From NCBI RefSeq assembly GCF_012927275.1, contig NZ_JABBGG010000007.1, forward strand, positions 248,001-312,000: a stretch of DNA of 64,000 nucleotides. Reading direction: 5' to 3'. The notes beneath the pieces are model-generated. The model did no database searches. It was not told the DNA's origin and saw nothing but the letters and a program-made list of their open reading frames with translations. A program made the position numbers and the translations under genes. The first letter of the stretch is position 1. Each line of letters starts with the position of its first letter. Below are positions 37,497-46,430 of this stretch, piece after piece. Source of the DNA: Massilia polaris (GTDB taxonomy: Bacteria; Pseudomonadota; Gammaproteobacteria; Burkholderiales; Burkholderiaceae_D).

Positions 37497-37945
37497 CCGG
37501 CCCTCGCAAAGGCCCCGGCGCCGGCACACGCGGGTACATCGCGCTTGAAACGCTGCATTCCATCGGCGGCGAAGCCCGCAGCAACACCTGGATGGAAGCC
37601 AGCCTTCGTAAATGGCCGACCGCCGGACGCGTGACGTGGGATCGCCTGGTCCAGAACTTGATGGATGCGCGCCTGGTGTTTCAGCGCGATGGCGCGTTCG
37701 CCATTACCGACGATGGCCTTGCATGGCTTGGCGTGGCGGTTGATGCTCCAGCCCGCGAAAAGCCGGTGATCGTTGGTCCGCGCTATGTGGCGCCAATGCG
37801 GCCGCTCTCAACCAGGAACATCCCAGCCATTCGCGTAATGCGTGAGGGCGCGTTCGACTATCGCGACATTCCGTCGCTGCAGGGAAGTGCCCGCATTGAA
37901 TTCAAGACCAGCCTGAAGGTGGCCGGTGGAGACGTGGCGGGATGA
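37493..37945 (+). CDS. Phage protein with possible winged-helix N-terminus
   Basis: 150 aa. Residues ~13-75 (YIALETLHSIGGEARSNTWM ... RLVQNLMDARLVFQRDGAFAITDDGLAWLG) look like a winged helix; the C-terminal half has no recognised motif. Four-base overlaps with genes on both sides; upstream of the primase-helicase gene, so possibly a replication accessory protein. Confidence 0.62.
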   Translation: MTGPRKGPGAGTRGYIALETLHSIGGEARSNTWMEASLRKWPTAGRVTWDRLVQNLMDARLVFQRDGAFAITDDGLAWLGVAVDAPAREKPVIVGPRYVAPMRPLSTRNIPAIRVMREGAFDYRDIPSLQGSARIEFKTSLKVAGGDVAG

Positions 37946-40710
37946 GCGACGTTGGTCAGGTAGTGCAAATGATGGTCGAGTACAAGATGCCGCCACTTCC
38001 GGCTGGCCATCCCATCCTCGACGGCAAGCATAAACGATTTGGACCGCAGAAGAAGGGTTGGTACATCCTCCGCGAAATGAAGCTGCGTTCGGGACGCGTG
38101 GTGGTTACTGGTGCGTTCGGCTTCTTCCAGGGCGACAACCGTAACACGGTCCCGGTGACGGTCGACACAGAGGCAATGTCCGAGGAAGAGCGTGACGAGT
38201 ACGCGCGCCAGCAGCGGGCGGTCGAGAAGGTCGAAGCGGAAAAGCGCGACAACGCCGTGCGCCTGGCTGCCGGTCGTGCGCGTGACCAGTGGAGCAAGGG
38301 TTCGCCTGATGCGCAAGATCATCCGTACTTGGTGCGCAAGCAGATAGCGGCCGAGGGTCTGCGCGTCAGCGCGGACGGTTCGCTGCTGGTGCCGATGATG
38401 CGCGACGGCCAGCTGGTCGGCCTGCAGAAGATCAGCGCGGCCGGCGAGAAACGCTACAACAAGGATATGGACAAAGCCGGTGCCGCGCACGTGCTTGGCC
38501 AGGTGGCCGGAGCTTCGCTTATTGGCTGCGGTGAAGGCTTGGCGACGTGCGCCAGTGCGCGCATGAGCGTTGCAGCCTCGTTTGATCTGCCGGTGGCTGT
38601 AGCGTTCGACGCAGGCGGGATCATGGCCGTGGCCAAGCGCTTGCGGCGGGATAACCCAGAGGCGCATCTGCTTTTCCTCGCTGACGATGATTACTTGTTA
38701 GCTGAACGCTTCATCGAGCGCTTGCGCGAGGAATTCAAGGTCTCCGTTGCAGTGCCTATCGACGGCGCGTCGCACCAGGTGCTGGCAGACGATGGCGCTG
38801 AGGTGGATGTTACCGCCTGGTGGCGCACCGATCCCCAGGGGGTTCGGTACATCGAGGCGGACATGCGCAACGGGCGGCTGCTGCGCACCTACACGTACAA
38901 GAACGCGGGCGTGGCCAGCTGCCACGCTGCGGCCAAGGCGGTAGGCAACGCATCCGTAGCCGTGCCGCTGTTCGCCGACCGGGCCGGCCGCAAGCTTACC
39001 GATTTCAACGACCTTCACCTAGAGGAGGGGCTGGAAGCGGTAGCGGCGCAGATCGGGGTTTCCATCCTTGCTGCGAAGCAGCCTAAAAATGCTTCTCCTG
39101 CAGTCAGTGCGGGCGAAGCCGCCCCGGAACCGGTGCCCGCCAATTCCTCTCTTCCTGCTGCGCAGCAGCCTGAAGATGGTTCTCCCGCCCCCTCTCCTGC
39201 GGAGGCCGCGCCGGAATCGATACCTTTGCCTGTTGAATCAAACGCGCAGGAATCCCCCCTCCCCCCCGGTGCGGAGCAGCCGCGCGCAAGCGCGAACGAA
39301 AAGCCGCCAGCGGCCTTCGATGCTGTCCCGAGTGCTGGCGAGCGCCTTGCGCCGGGGGAGGGGGGCGACGACGAAGATGTGGCGCGCAAGAAGGACAAGC
39401 CCAAAAAGGTGTACGGGCAGGCGCACTGGGATCAGGTCGACGACGTACTGGAGAACTTCATCCTGGTGTACGGCGAAGACCTGGTGTGGGACTGCCGCCA
39501 GCGCATGCTGATGAAGGTGTCGGCCATGCGCACCATCGTGGCGAACAATGACGTCATGAAGTTCTGGTCGGGTGAGTCGCGCAAGTGGGTACTGAAGAAG
39601 AACATCGTCTTCGACCCGACCGAGGCCCCCAGTCCAGCAGTCAGCGGACCGACCGCAACGGTCAACCTGTTCAGCGGGTGGACGATGCGGCCGCGGTCGG
39701 GGAACTGCATGCAGATTCAGGTGCTGCTGCTGCACCTTTGCGACGGCAATCATGACCTGGCCACGTGGATACTGCGCTGGCTGGCCTACCCGCTGCGCAA
39801 CCCGGGCGCGAAGATGGAAACCTCGATCATCATGCACGGCGACGAGGGCTCCGGTAAGAACTTCTTCTTCGAGAAGGTGGTGAAGACCATCTACGGCGTC
39901 TACGGCTACGTGATCGGCAATGCGCAGCTGGAGGCCAACTTCAACGACTGGGCGTCCATGAAGCTGTTCATGGTGGCCGACGAGGTGGTCACGCGCTCGG
40001 AGCTCAAGCAGATGAAGGGCAAGCTCAAGTACCTAGTCTCAGGTGACACGATCATCGTGAACCCAAAGGGCCTGCCTGAGCACAGCGAGAAGAACCAGAT
40101 GAACTTCGTGTTCCTGTCGAACGAGCTGCAGCCGCTCGCGCTCGACAAGACCGACCGCCGCTACCTGGTGGTGTGGACGCCGCCGGCGCTGGGCCGAGAA
40201 TTCTACGAGGGCGTGTGGGAGGAGATCAAGGCCGGCGGCGTCGAGGCGTTCTACCACTACCTGGTGCACGAGCTGGACATGGGTGAATTCAACGAGCACA
40301 CCAAGCCGATCTACAACGACGCGAAGGACCAGTTAATCGAAAAGAGCCTGGCGCCGGCCGAGCGGTTTTACAGGGAGTGGTCGAAGGGCCTTCTGCCGCT
40401 GCCGCACATTACGTGCGGAGTGCAGCAGCTGTATGAGGCGTTCCAGGTGTGGTGCAACCGGTCGGGTGAATCGAAGTACACGTCGCTCACCACATTCAGC
40501 CCAACGGTCGAGCGCTATGCCGGTCAGGCGCTGTCCAAGAAGCCAATCCTGTACGAGTACGGCGAGAAGGTAAAGCAGCGGCTGGTGTTCCTGGTGGGCG
40601 AGCAGCCCCCTGGCAAGTCCTTCCGCGAGTGGGCCGAGGCCGCCAGTTCCGTATTCGAGACGGAACTGAAGGGGTACAAGCATCGCGGGGGAGGCGTTGT
40701 GGAGGGTTGA
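37942..40710 (+). CDS. Phage primase-helicase (Toprim + DUF5906 helicase)
   Basis: 922 aa. N-terminal primase-like half with a Toprim domain at ~190-260 (LIGCGEGLATCASA with Glu; LLFLADDDYLL with D-x-D), a low-complexity Pro/Ala/Glu linker at ~370-480 with imperfect repeats (AKQPKNASP, AQQPEDGSP), and a C-terminal helicase at ~600-800: Walker A GDEGSGKN, Walker B-like FMVADEV, MNFVFLSNE, DRRYLVVW. No clear zinc finger at the N-terminus. It should be the main replication enzyme. The stretch just downstream (40710-40967) has origin-like repeats. Confidence 0.87.
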   Translation: MSDVGQVVQMMVEYKMPPLPAGHPILDGKHKRFGPQKKGWYILREMKLRSGRVVVTGAFGFFQGDNRNTVPVTVDTEAMSEEERDEYARQQRAVEKVEAEKRDNAVRLAAGRARDQWSKGSPDAQDHPYLVRKQIAAEGLRVSADGSLLVPMMRDGQLVGLQKISAAGEKRYNKDMDKAGAAHVLGQVAGASLIGCGEGLATCASARMSVAASFDLPVAVAFDAGGIMAVAKRLRRDNPEAHLLFLADDDYLLAERFIERLREEFKVSVAVPIDGASHQVLADDGAEVDVTAWWRTDPQGVRYIEADMRNGRLLRTYTYKNAGVASCHAAAKAVGNASVAVPLFADRAGRKLTDFNDLHLEEGLEAVAAQIGVSILAAKQPKNASPAVSAGEAAPEPVPANSSLPAAQQPEDGSPAPSPAEAAPESIPLPVESNAQESPLPPGAEQPRASANEKPPAAFDAVPSAGERLAPGEGGDDEDVARKKDKPKKVYGQAHWDQVDDVLENFILVYGEDLVWDCRQRMLMKVSAMRTIVANNDVMKFWSGESRKWVLKKNIVFDPTEAPSPAVSGPTATVNLFSGWTMRPRSGNCMQIQVLLLHLCDGNHDLATWILRWLAYPLRNPGAKMETSIIMHGDEGSGKNFFFEKVVKTIYGVYGYVIGNAQLEANFNDWASMKLFMVADEVVTRSELKQMKGKLKYLVSGDTIIVNPKGLPEHSEKNQMNFVFLSNELQPLALDKTDRRYLVVWTPPALGREFYEGVWEEIKAGGVEAFYHYLVHELDMGEFNEHTKPIYNDAKDQLIEKSLAPAERFYREWSKGLLPLPHITCGVQQLYEAFQVWCNRSGESKYTSLTTFSPTVERYAGQALSKKPILYEYGEKVKQRLVFLVGEQPPGKSFREWAEAASSVFETELKGYKHRGGGVVEG

Positions 40711-40967
40711 CCCCCAACATTTGTAGCAAGCCTCCACATGAAGAACGCCCGTGGTTATTGATGTTGTGGACGGTATGGACGGTATTGAGGGTTTTTTCAG
40801 GCTCCATGCGCGCGCATAGGCGGGACGGAATGGAGCCAAGAAGCAGTGGGAATGGAAATTATTTCTACTTAATTTCAATTTAACCCTCAATAGTCTCAAT
40901 ACTGCCAATAAAGATAAATAAAACAATGAGTTAGATATGTTGGGGGTGTGTTGAGGGTGTTGAGGGT
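40710..40967. other. Candidate phage replication origin (repeat-rich, AT-rich gap)
   Basis: 288-bp gap after the helicase gene without a credible gene. An 11-bp inverted pair (ACCCCCAACAT 40710-40720; ATGTTGGGGGT 40937-40947) encloses it. TTGAGGGT occurs at 40785, 40951 and 40960 and inverted at 40883-40890; GGACGGTAT is repeated at 40768 and 40777. The centre (40855-40935) is strongly AT-rich. This layout suits an iteron origin; untested. Confidence 0.45.
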
Positions 40968-41007
40968 TTGTCGGAAAGAAACTATTTAACCGGGATAGGT
41001 GAAGGCG

Positions 41008-41301
41008 ATGGCGAGAGGCAGCATGCGGGATCAGATGCCGGTGGTGGCAGCGTGGATCGACGATCTGCGCCACACGTTCGGCACTGAGTACATCGACAGA
41101 ATCATCAAGGAGGGAGTCAGGGGCAAGCCGGTGTTCTTCGCAAGCGAGAACGGGCACACGGTGGGGACAGCGGTACCGGTGGGTACGCGGGTGTTGAGGG
41201 ACGAGCGGGGCAACAGGACGGTGGTAATGGATGGGAATGGGCAGCGGATCAACGATATCGACGGCGCAGACCGGCGGGGCAAACTGAAAGGGATGAAGTG
41301 A
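41008..41301 (+). CDS. Phage protein of unknown function
   Basis: 97 aa from ATG 41008 (AGGTG upstream; GTG 40999 is an alternative). MARGSMRDQMPVVAAWIDDLRHTFG, then FFASENGHTVGTAVPVGTRV, basic C-terminus. No domain recognised. Between the primase and the larger unknown gene at 41301, just overlapping it. Confidence 0.65.
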   Translation: MARGSMRDQMPVVAAWIDDLRHTFGTEYIDRIIKEGVRGKPVFFASENGHTVGTAVPVGTRVLRDERGNRTVVMDGNGQRINDIDGADRRGKLKGMK

Positions 41302-42272
41302 TGGGGTTGATGATGGGCGTGGAATTGGGACAGGAAGCAATTTTCGAGAATGCCGGGCAGGCGGTGCACGTGGCGTTCCTGGTCATGGCGCAGGAGGCCA
41401 CACAGGACGCGCCATTGCGCAAGGCGCTGATCCGGATCATGGAGTCGATCAAGCTGGACTCGGGCAATCAGCGGCATTGGCTCGACCAGCTGCGCGGCGA
41501 GCGCAGCGGGACGGTGAACTTCGACGGGCTTAGTCCTGGTGACATCCGGGCTCAGTGCGCCCTGATCACCCAGGCGGTGAAGACCAACCTGCCGGAGATC
41601 GAACGCTGGGTGCTGCAGGCGAAGTATGGCGAGACGGAGTTTGAGGACATTCCAGCCGATTCGGTCAGCGACGCATTGAACGTGGCCCTTGCGGAGGCCG
41701 AGACTAAGGCGCGAGACGCATGTGACCATGTCGCGCAAGAGCGCAAGCGGTTCGCGGCAGCATGCGACGTACCGTGGATTGCGCTGACGAGAGCAGCGCG
41801 CCCGGGGCAGCCGGCGGAATTCCAGACCGCGCGCGCCGGATTTTCAGCTGCGAATCACGCACTGGCCGAAGCCGAGAGCATGGTGCAGGCGGCGCGGGTA
41901 GCGCTCGATCGTGCTGGCGCGCCGCGGCTCGGCGACAGAGGGCCAGCACCAGTGGGCGCCGTATCGCGCCGGCGATGGGCGTTCTCAGCCGAGAGGATCG
42001 AGTCGATCAAAGGCTTGTCCGACTGGTTCGCGCCGATGTTCCCACGCATCAAACCGCTGGCGATTGACTGTATGCTTGGCCGGATGTTTGCCAATCACAA
42101 GAAGCTGGACATCAGCTCCCGCGACCTTGCGCAGCAGTTCGGAGGCAACCACACACAGTATCTGCGCGCCTCTTGGAAGATGAAGAACCATATCAGGATT
42201 CTTGAGGCGAATGCGGTGGCGCGCCTTGAGCCGGTATTCATCAAGCACGGGGTAATTGCAGAAATTCAATAA
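41301..42272 (+). CDS. Phage protein of unknown function before the late region
   Basis: 323 aa from ATG 41301 (GTG 41298 also possible). N-terminal 100 residues helical (AVHVAFLVMAQEATQDAPLRKALIRIM); middle Ala/Glu/Arg-rich helix (~130-220); C-terminal ~90 residues compact and better conserved-looking (KKLDISSRDLAQQFGGNHTQYLRASWKMKNHI), which could bind DNA. It sits where lambda-like phages carry the late regulator and is followed by three stem-loops. Function not shown. Confidence 0.65.
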   Translation: MGLMMGVELGQEAIFENAGQAVHVAFLVMAQEATQDAPLRKALIRIMESIKLDSGNQRHWLDQLRGERSGTVNFDGLSPGDIRAQCALITQAVKTNLPEIERWVLQAKYGETEFEDIPADSVSDALNVALAEAETKARDACDHVAQERKRFAAACDVPWIALTRAARPGQPAEFQTARAGFSAANHALAEAESMVQAARVALDRAGAPRLGDRGPAPVGAVSRRRWAFSAERIESIKGLSDWFAPMFPRIKPLAIDCMLGRMFANHKKLDISSRDLAQQFGGNHTQYLRASWKMKNHIRILEANAVARLEPVFIKHGVIAEIQ

Positions 42273-42335
42273 ATGCTTTGACGAAAGTGTTCCAGTAGGA
42301 GTATATTTTCGTCATTCTCGAAGATATTGTGTCCA

Positions 42336-42357
42336 AAGCCCGTGCAAGCGGGCTTTG
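42336..42357 (+). terminator. Stem-loop after the early-right operon
   Basis: AAAGCCCG-TGCAAG-CGGGCTTT, 8-bp stem, no T-run after it, so weak or rho-assisted. Confidence 0.45.
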
Positions 42358-42401
42358 TCGCATCTGCGCTCCGGCTTTGCGTTGAGCGATCAACGTGTTC
42401 C

Positions 42402-42436
42402 GCCCCGCCTGGCTCCTGCCATCGCGGGGCTTTTTG
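42402..42436 (+). terminator. Terminator in the early/late gap
   Basis: GCCCCGC / GCGGGGC stem with a 15-nt loop and TTTTTG after it. Confidence 0.6.
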
Positions 42437-42563
42437 TTTCCGGCCATTGCCTAAGCATGGTGGCGTTGGGCGATAACGTAAAGCGCTTGGATTCTCAACG
42501 GCGAAAGGTGGTGATCCTGTCTCGATCCGCAACCATAGCGGGGGATACACACAGTTTTCGTTT

Positions 42564-42585
42564 GCCCGGTTCGCCGGGCTTTTTT
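42564..42585 (+). terminator. Terminator in the early/late gap
   Basis: GCCCGG-TTCG-CCGGGC followed by six T: short stem with a stable tetraloop, a good Rho-independent terminator. Confidence 0.75.
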
Positions 42586-42817
42586 ATTCGATGCACCATG
42601 GTAGACCGTCCGCCTTCGAACCTCAAGCGTTCGCTGGACGGACGCGCCGCCTCGGTTGTGGGTAATGCAGATTCACGAGACGCCAGCGTGCCTCCAGTGG
42701 CGAACAACAGGCACAGTCGCCGACGAACAAAGGCCGGCTCCTCAAGCGTGTGCAGTAAATAGGCGCGGGCGGCGACACAATCGCGGACGTATACAGACGT
42801 CTGCACAAGGAGACCAA

Positions 42818-43474
42818 ATGGCTGGTGTACAAATCACGGGCCTGCCGGAGCTATTGAGGCGCATGGATGAAGTGGCCAGGCAGCAAGCGCCGTTCGCCAT
42901 GGCAAAGGCAATGACCAAGACGATGCGGCAGGCCAAGGTAGCGTTGGACGCGCACATCCCGGAGGCGTTCGACAGGCCGACACCATTCACCCAGCGGGCG
43001 GTGGCGTTTAGCGGTGCGACGAAGAGGGACCTAACGGCATCTGTGTTCGTGAAGGATATTCAGGCCAAGTACCTGAGGACCGAAGCCGAAGGCGGACCGC
43101 GGCAGTTCAAGTCGTTCGAGGAGAAGTTCGCGGAAGGCGGGCAGACCCGTGTGGCCTTGCCTGGACGCGGTGCGCCGCTTAACCAGTACGGGAACCTGAC
43201 CAAGGCGAAGATCAAGCAGATCGCGCGAGACGTGAACACATCCGGAAAGGCGAAGCGATTTTTCTCCGGCAAGCCAAAAGGGCAAGACCTGCCGGCCGGC
43301 ATTTACACAAGGACGAACAACAATAAGTCCATCACGCCACTGCTGGTATTCGCCACCGCCGCTGTGTATGAGAAGCGCTTCAAGTTCAGTGAGATCGGTA
43401 CAGCCACCATCACCGCCCAGTTCGAGGCCAACATGGTTCAGGCATGGGCAGAAGCAGTCAGAACCGCGCGGTGA
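42818..43474 (+). CDS. Phage structural-type protein of unknown role, upstream of terminase
   Basis: 218 aa from ATG 42818 with AAGGAG eight bases before it. MAGVQITGLPELLRRMDEVARQQAPFAMAKAMTKTMRQAK resembles the start of gp10-like neck/tail proteins; the middle is basic. That such a gene precedes the terminase is uncommon. Role unproven. Confidence 0.6.
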   Translation: MAGVQITGLPELLRRMDEVARQQAPFAMAKAMTKTMRQAKVALDAHIPEAFDRPTPFTQRAVAFSGATKRDLTASVFVKDIQAKYLRTEAEGGPRQFKSFEEKFAEGGQTRVALPGRGAPLNQYGNLTKAKIKQIARDVNTSGKAKRFFSGKPKGQDLPAGIYTRTNNNKSITPLLVFATAAVYEKRFKFSEIGTATITAQFEANMVQAWAEAVRTAR

Positions 43475-43489
43475 TGAGGCCGGTCGATT

Positions 43490-43610
43490 TCCCCGGGTCC
43501 TCCCCAGGCCCATCCCCACATGGGTAATTCGCACCCCGATGTTCGCGTTGTCACAGGATTTCAAAGGGGTAGTCAGGTAGTCGGTAGTCAGTTCAGGTAG
43601 TCAGAGAGGG
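43490..43610. other. Candidate cos region with terminase-binding repeats
   Basis: GGTAGTC occurs four times at 43568, 43576, 43583 and 43596 directly before the small terminase gene, like cosB repeats bound by Nu1. A GC-rich partly symmetrical stretch CCCCGGGTCCTCCCCAGGCC begins at 43491 and could hold the nick sites. No coding sequence fits the gap. Confidence 0.5.
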
Positions 43611-43617
43611 TGTCAGC

Positions 43618-44217
43618 ATGGCGTTAATGGGATACAGGGAGTACTCCCGCCACGCTGGCGTTACCTTGCGGGCGGTGCAGAAGGCCATCGAGGCCGGGCA
43701 CATCCGTGTGACAAGCGATAAGAAAATCGAGTCGGACCTGGCGGACCGGGACTGGCGGAATAGCAAGGACGTGCTGCGCCCGGTCATGAGCATGTTGCCC
43801 GAGAAAGCGGCCGCTCCGGCTGCGCCTGGCATTACGGGAAATCGCGCGAACGTTGCGGCTCCGCCGCGGCTCGAGGATCGGGGCGACGAGGAGGAGCAGC
43901 CCGAGGCTGAGTCCGATTCCACCACCGGCGAGTACCGGATCCACCGGGCGACGCGCGAAAAATTCAGCGCGCTGAAACAGGAGCTTGAATACAAGCAGCT
44001 GGCCGGCGAGCTGATCGCCGTAGAGGAGGCCAAGCGGATCGCGTTCACCACGCTGCGCGGCATCCGGGACTCGGTGCTCAATGTCCCGGCCAGGCTGAAA
44101 GATCAGCTTGCCGCGCTCGACGACCCGCACCAGTGCGAGCGCCTGCTCGAATCCGCGTTGTCCTCGGCGCTGGCCGGCATCGATGTCGGCAAGCTGCTGC
44201 AGGAACAGGATGAGTAA
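43618..44217 (+). CDS. Terminase small subunit (Nu1-like)
   Basis: 199 aa. N-terminal winged helix (MALMGYREYSRHAGVTLRAVQKAIEAGHIRV) as in Nu1-type small subunits that bind cos DNA; acidic linker ~70-105; C-terminal helix for large-subunit contact. GAGAGGG lies upstream. Its stop codon overlaps the ATG of the large subunit (TAATG). Confidence 0.85.
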   Translation: MALMGYREYSRHAGVTLRAVQKAIEAGHIRVTSDKKIESDLADRDWRNSKDVLRPVMSMLPEKAAAPAAPGITGNRANVAAPPRLEDRGDEEEQPEAESDSTTGEYRIHRATREKFSALKQELEYKQLAGELIAVEEAKRIAFTTLRGIRDSVLNVPARLKDQLAALDDPHQCERLLESALSSALAGIDVGKLLQEQDE

Positions 44218-46202
44218 TGGGTGCAGTCGACGAATTTATCCGGGCGGTCAACGAGGCCATCAGGCCCGATAGCCGGATCCCGATCGCTGAATGGGCTGAG
44301 AAGTACCGCGTGCTGCCGCCCGACACGCCGGAACCTGGCCCCTGGCGGAACAGCCGCACGCCTTACCTGGTGGGGATCATGGACGCGCTGTCGCCCGACA
44401 GCCCGTACCGCGAGATCTACCTCAAGAAGGGCCACCAGCTGGGCGGCTCCGCGCTTGGCGAGAACTTCATCGGCCATGCGATCACGTCGGCGGCCGGCAA
44501 CATCCTTGCGGTGTTCGCCACGATTGACGACGGCGAAAAGTGGAACCTGTCGCGCTTCGAGCCGATGCGCGAGTCGACGGATGAGCTGAGAAAGCGGATC
44601 CGCGACAAGGAAGTAAAGGGTTCCGACAACACGCAGCGCCGGAAGAAATTCCCGGGCGGCTTCCTGCAGATCATCGGCGCCAACCGCCCTGGCGGCTTGA
44701 AGTCTTCGACGATGCGCTACGTGCTGCTCGAGGAGATGGACGAATACGCCGGCGACATCGGCAACCAGGGTAGCCCGGAAACGCTGGCGAAAAAGCGAAC
44801 CAGTAACTTCGGCCGCAAGGCGCGCATCTTCGGCAACAGCACGCCGACCATCGTCGGCACGTCGCCGATCGACCGCAACTACCTGCGCGGCGACCAGCAG
44901 AAATATATGGTCGCATGCCCATGTTGCGGTGAACGTCAGTTCTTCCAATGGGGCCAGATGAAGTGGCCCGCCGGCGAGCCGGAGAAGGCGCGCTACCTGT
45001 GCGAGCGCTGCGATGTGCTGAGCACCGAAGCGGAATGGAAGACGCGCGGCTACGTGGGCGCTTATTGGCAGCCGACGGCAAAGGGTGAACCCGGCGTCGC
45101 CAGCTTCCACTTGCCATCCATATACGCGCCGTTGGGCTGGCGCCCGTGGGCGGAGATGGCGGCCGACTTCGTAGCGGCAAAGGACGACCCGGTCGCGCTC
45201 AAGGCCTTCGTCAATAACGAGCTGGCGGAGTGCTGGGAAGACCTGAGCGGCCAGCTCAAAAGCGCGGAGATCGCAAAGCGGCGCGAGGGTTATCCACTTC
45301 GCACGATTCCGAAAGGATGTCTCGTCCTCGTGATGTCCGTCGACGTTCAGGGCAACCGGCTGGAGTACCAGATCCTCGGCTTCGGCCGTGGGAAGAAGCA
45401 CTGGGTCATCGACTACGGAATCATCGATGGCGATCCGGCCAAGGACGATGTGTGGACGCGCCTGACGGCGCTGCGCGAGCGCCCCATGGTGAACAGCTTC
45501 GGGGTGTCGATGCGTGTGCAGACGTGTGCAATCGACTCCGGTGGCCACCATACCCACGAGGTCTACCAGTACGCGCGGCTGCACCGGCACGTTGGCGTGT
45601 TCGCGGTCAAGGGCGCGTCGACCGCTGGCAAGCCGGTCATCGGCAGACCCGTTTCAATGGATGTAAACCACCGCGGCCGCACGATCAAGGGTGGCGTGCA
45701 GCTGTGGCACGTCGGTACGGATACCGCCAAGTCGCTGCTGTTCAACTACATCGCGTCGGACGAGGAGTCGGTACCGAACGACCGCTTCATCCGATTCGCC
45801 GCCGGCCTGGCCGATGACTACTTCGAGCAGCTGACCGCCGAAGTGTACGACGCCGACAAGGCGCAGTACCGCAAGCTGCCCGGCCGGCGCAATGAGGTGA
45901 TCGACTTGTTCGTGTACGGATTTGCGGCAGCCTATCACCCGCTGCTACGACTGGACACGATGCGCGATTCGGACTGGGCTCAAATCGAGAGCGTAGTCGA
46001 ACCGGTGAACGGGGACCTGTTTACCGCGCCGCTGGCGGCACCAGCCCAGCCGGAAGATGTTGTGGCCGAACCCGAGGAAGCGAAAGGCGAGGTCAACGTT
46101 GTTGCCGAGCCGCCGCCACCGCGCATCGAACAACCCGTTCAACCCGAACCACCGCAGGAGACCAGCAGCTGGCTCTCCGGCACTGATAACTGGCTGGATT
46201 AA
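44217..46202 (+). CDS. Terminase large subunit (lambda gpA family)
   Basis: 661 aa. ADEKYRVLPPDTPEPGPW-like N-terminus and PYLVGIMDALSPDSPYREIYLKKGHQLGGSALGEN (deviant Walker A as in gpA), YVLLEEMDEY (Walker B), zinc-like CPCCGERQFF...CERCD, then the nuclease domain with SVDVQGNRLEYQILG. Motor and nuclease that cuts and packages DNA at cos. C-terminal ~60 residues are Pro/Glu-rich. Full length. Confidence 0.93.
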   Translation: MGAVDEFIRAVNEAIRPDSRIPIAEWAEKYRVLPPDTPEPGPWRNSRTPYLVGIMDALSPDSPYREIYLKKGHQLGGSALGENFIGHAITSAAGNILAVFATIDDGEKWNLSRFEPMRESTDELRKRIRDKEVKGSDNTQRRKKFPGGFLQIIGANRPGGLKSSTMRYVLLEEMDEYAGDIGNQGSPETLAKKRTSNFGRKARIFGNSTPTIVGTSPIDRNYLRGDQQKYMVACPCCGERQFFQWGQMKWPAGEPEKARYLCERCDVLSTEAEWKTRGYVGAYWQPTAKGEPGVASFHLPSIYAPLGWRPWAEMAADFVAAKDDPVALKAFVNNELAECWEDLSGQLKSAEIAKRREGYPLRTIPKGCLVLVMSVDVQGNRLEYQILGFGRGKKHWVIDYGIIDGDPAKDDVWTRLTALRERPMVNSFGVSMRVQTCAIDSGGHHTHEVYQYARLHRHVGVFAVKGASTAGKPVIGRPVSMDVNHRGRTIKGGVQLWHVGTDTAKSLLFNYIASDEESVPNDRFIRFAAGLADDYFEQLTAEVYDADKAQYRKLPGRRNEVIDLFVYGFAAAYHPLLRLDTMRDSDWAQIESVVEPVNGDLFTAPLAAPAQPEDVVAEPEEAKGEVNVVAEPPPPRIEQPVQPEPPQETSSWLSGTDNWLD

Positions 46203-46207
46203 AAATT

Positions 46208-46429
46208 ATGGCTTTCTCACTCACGCAACTGAACGCAATCGAAGCGGCCATTGGATCCGGCCAGCTTTCGGTCAACTACGACGGCAAGAGCGTTACCTAC
46301 CGCAGCGTCGGAGACCTGATCAAGGCCCGCGACGTGATCCGCGCGGACTTGATGGCATCGGGCGCGCTGGCGTCACCGCGGCTGTCGAACCGCGGCCCTG
46401 GTTCGCTCACCATCTTTAGCCGGGACTGA
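46208..46429 (+). CDS. Head-tail joining protein gpW
   Basis: 73 aa; MAFSLTQLNAIEAAIGSGQLSV, then YDGKSVTYRSVGDLIKARDVIRADL is the classic gpW pattern. Between terminase and portal genes as in lambda. gpW plugs the portal after packaging. Confidence 0.9.
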   Translation: MAFSLTQLNAIEAAIGSGQLSVNYDGKSVTYRSVGDLIKARDVIRADLMASGALASPRLSNRGPGSLTIFSRD

Positions 46430-46430
46430 C

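Larger units (their letters stand above)
42273..42817 (+). other. 545-bp gap between early and late genes
   Basis: Holds the three stem-loops above and then ~230 bp (42590-42817) in which I see no gene with a ribosome binding site. A late promoter or antitermination site is expected here but was not identified. Confidence 0.5.

Noticed and set aside
42256-42762. 168-codon frame in the early-late gap
   Set aside because: It passes through three stem-loops and has no ribosome binding site or protein-like pattern.
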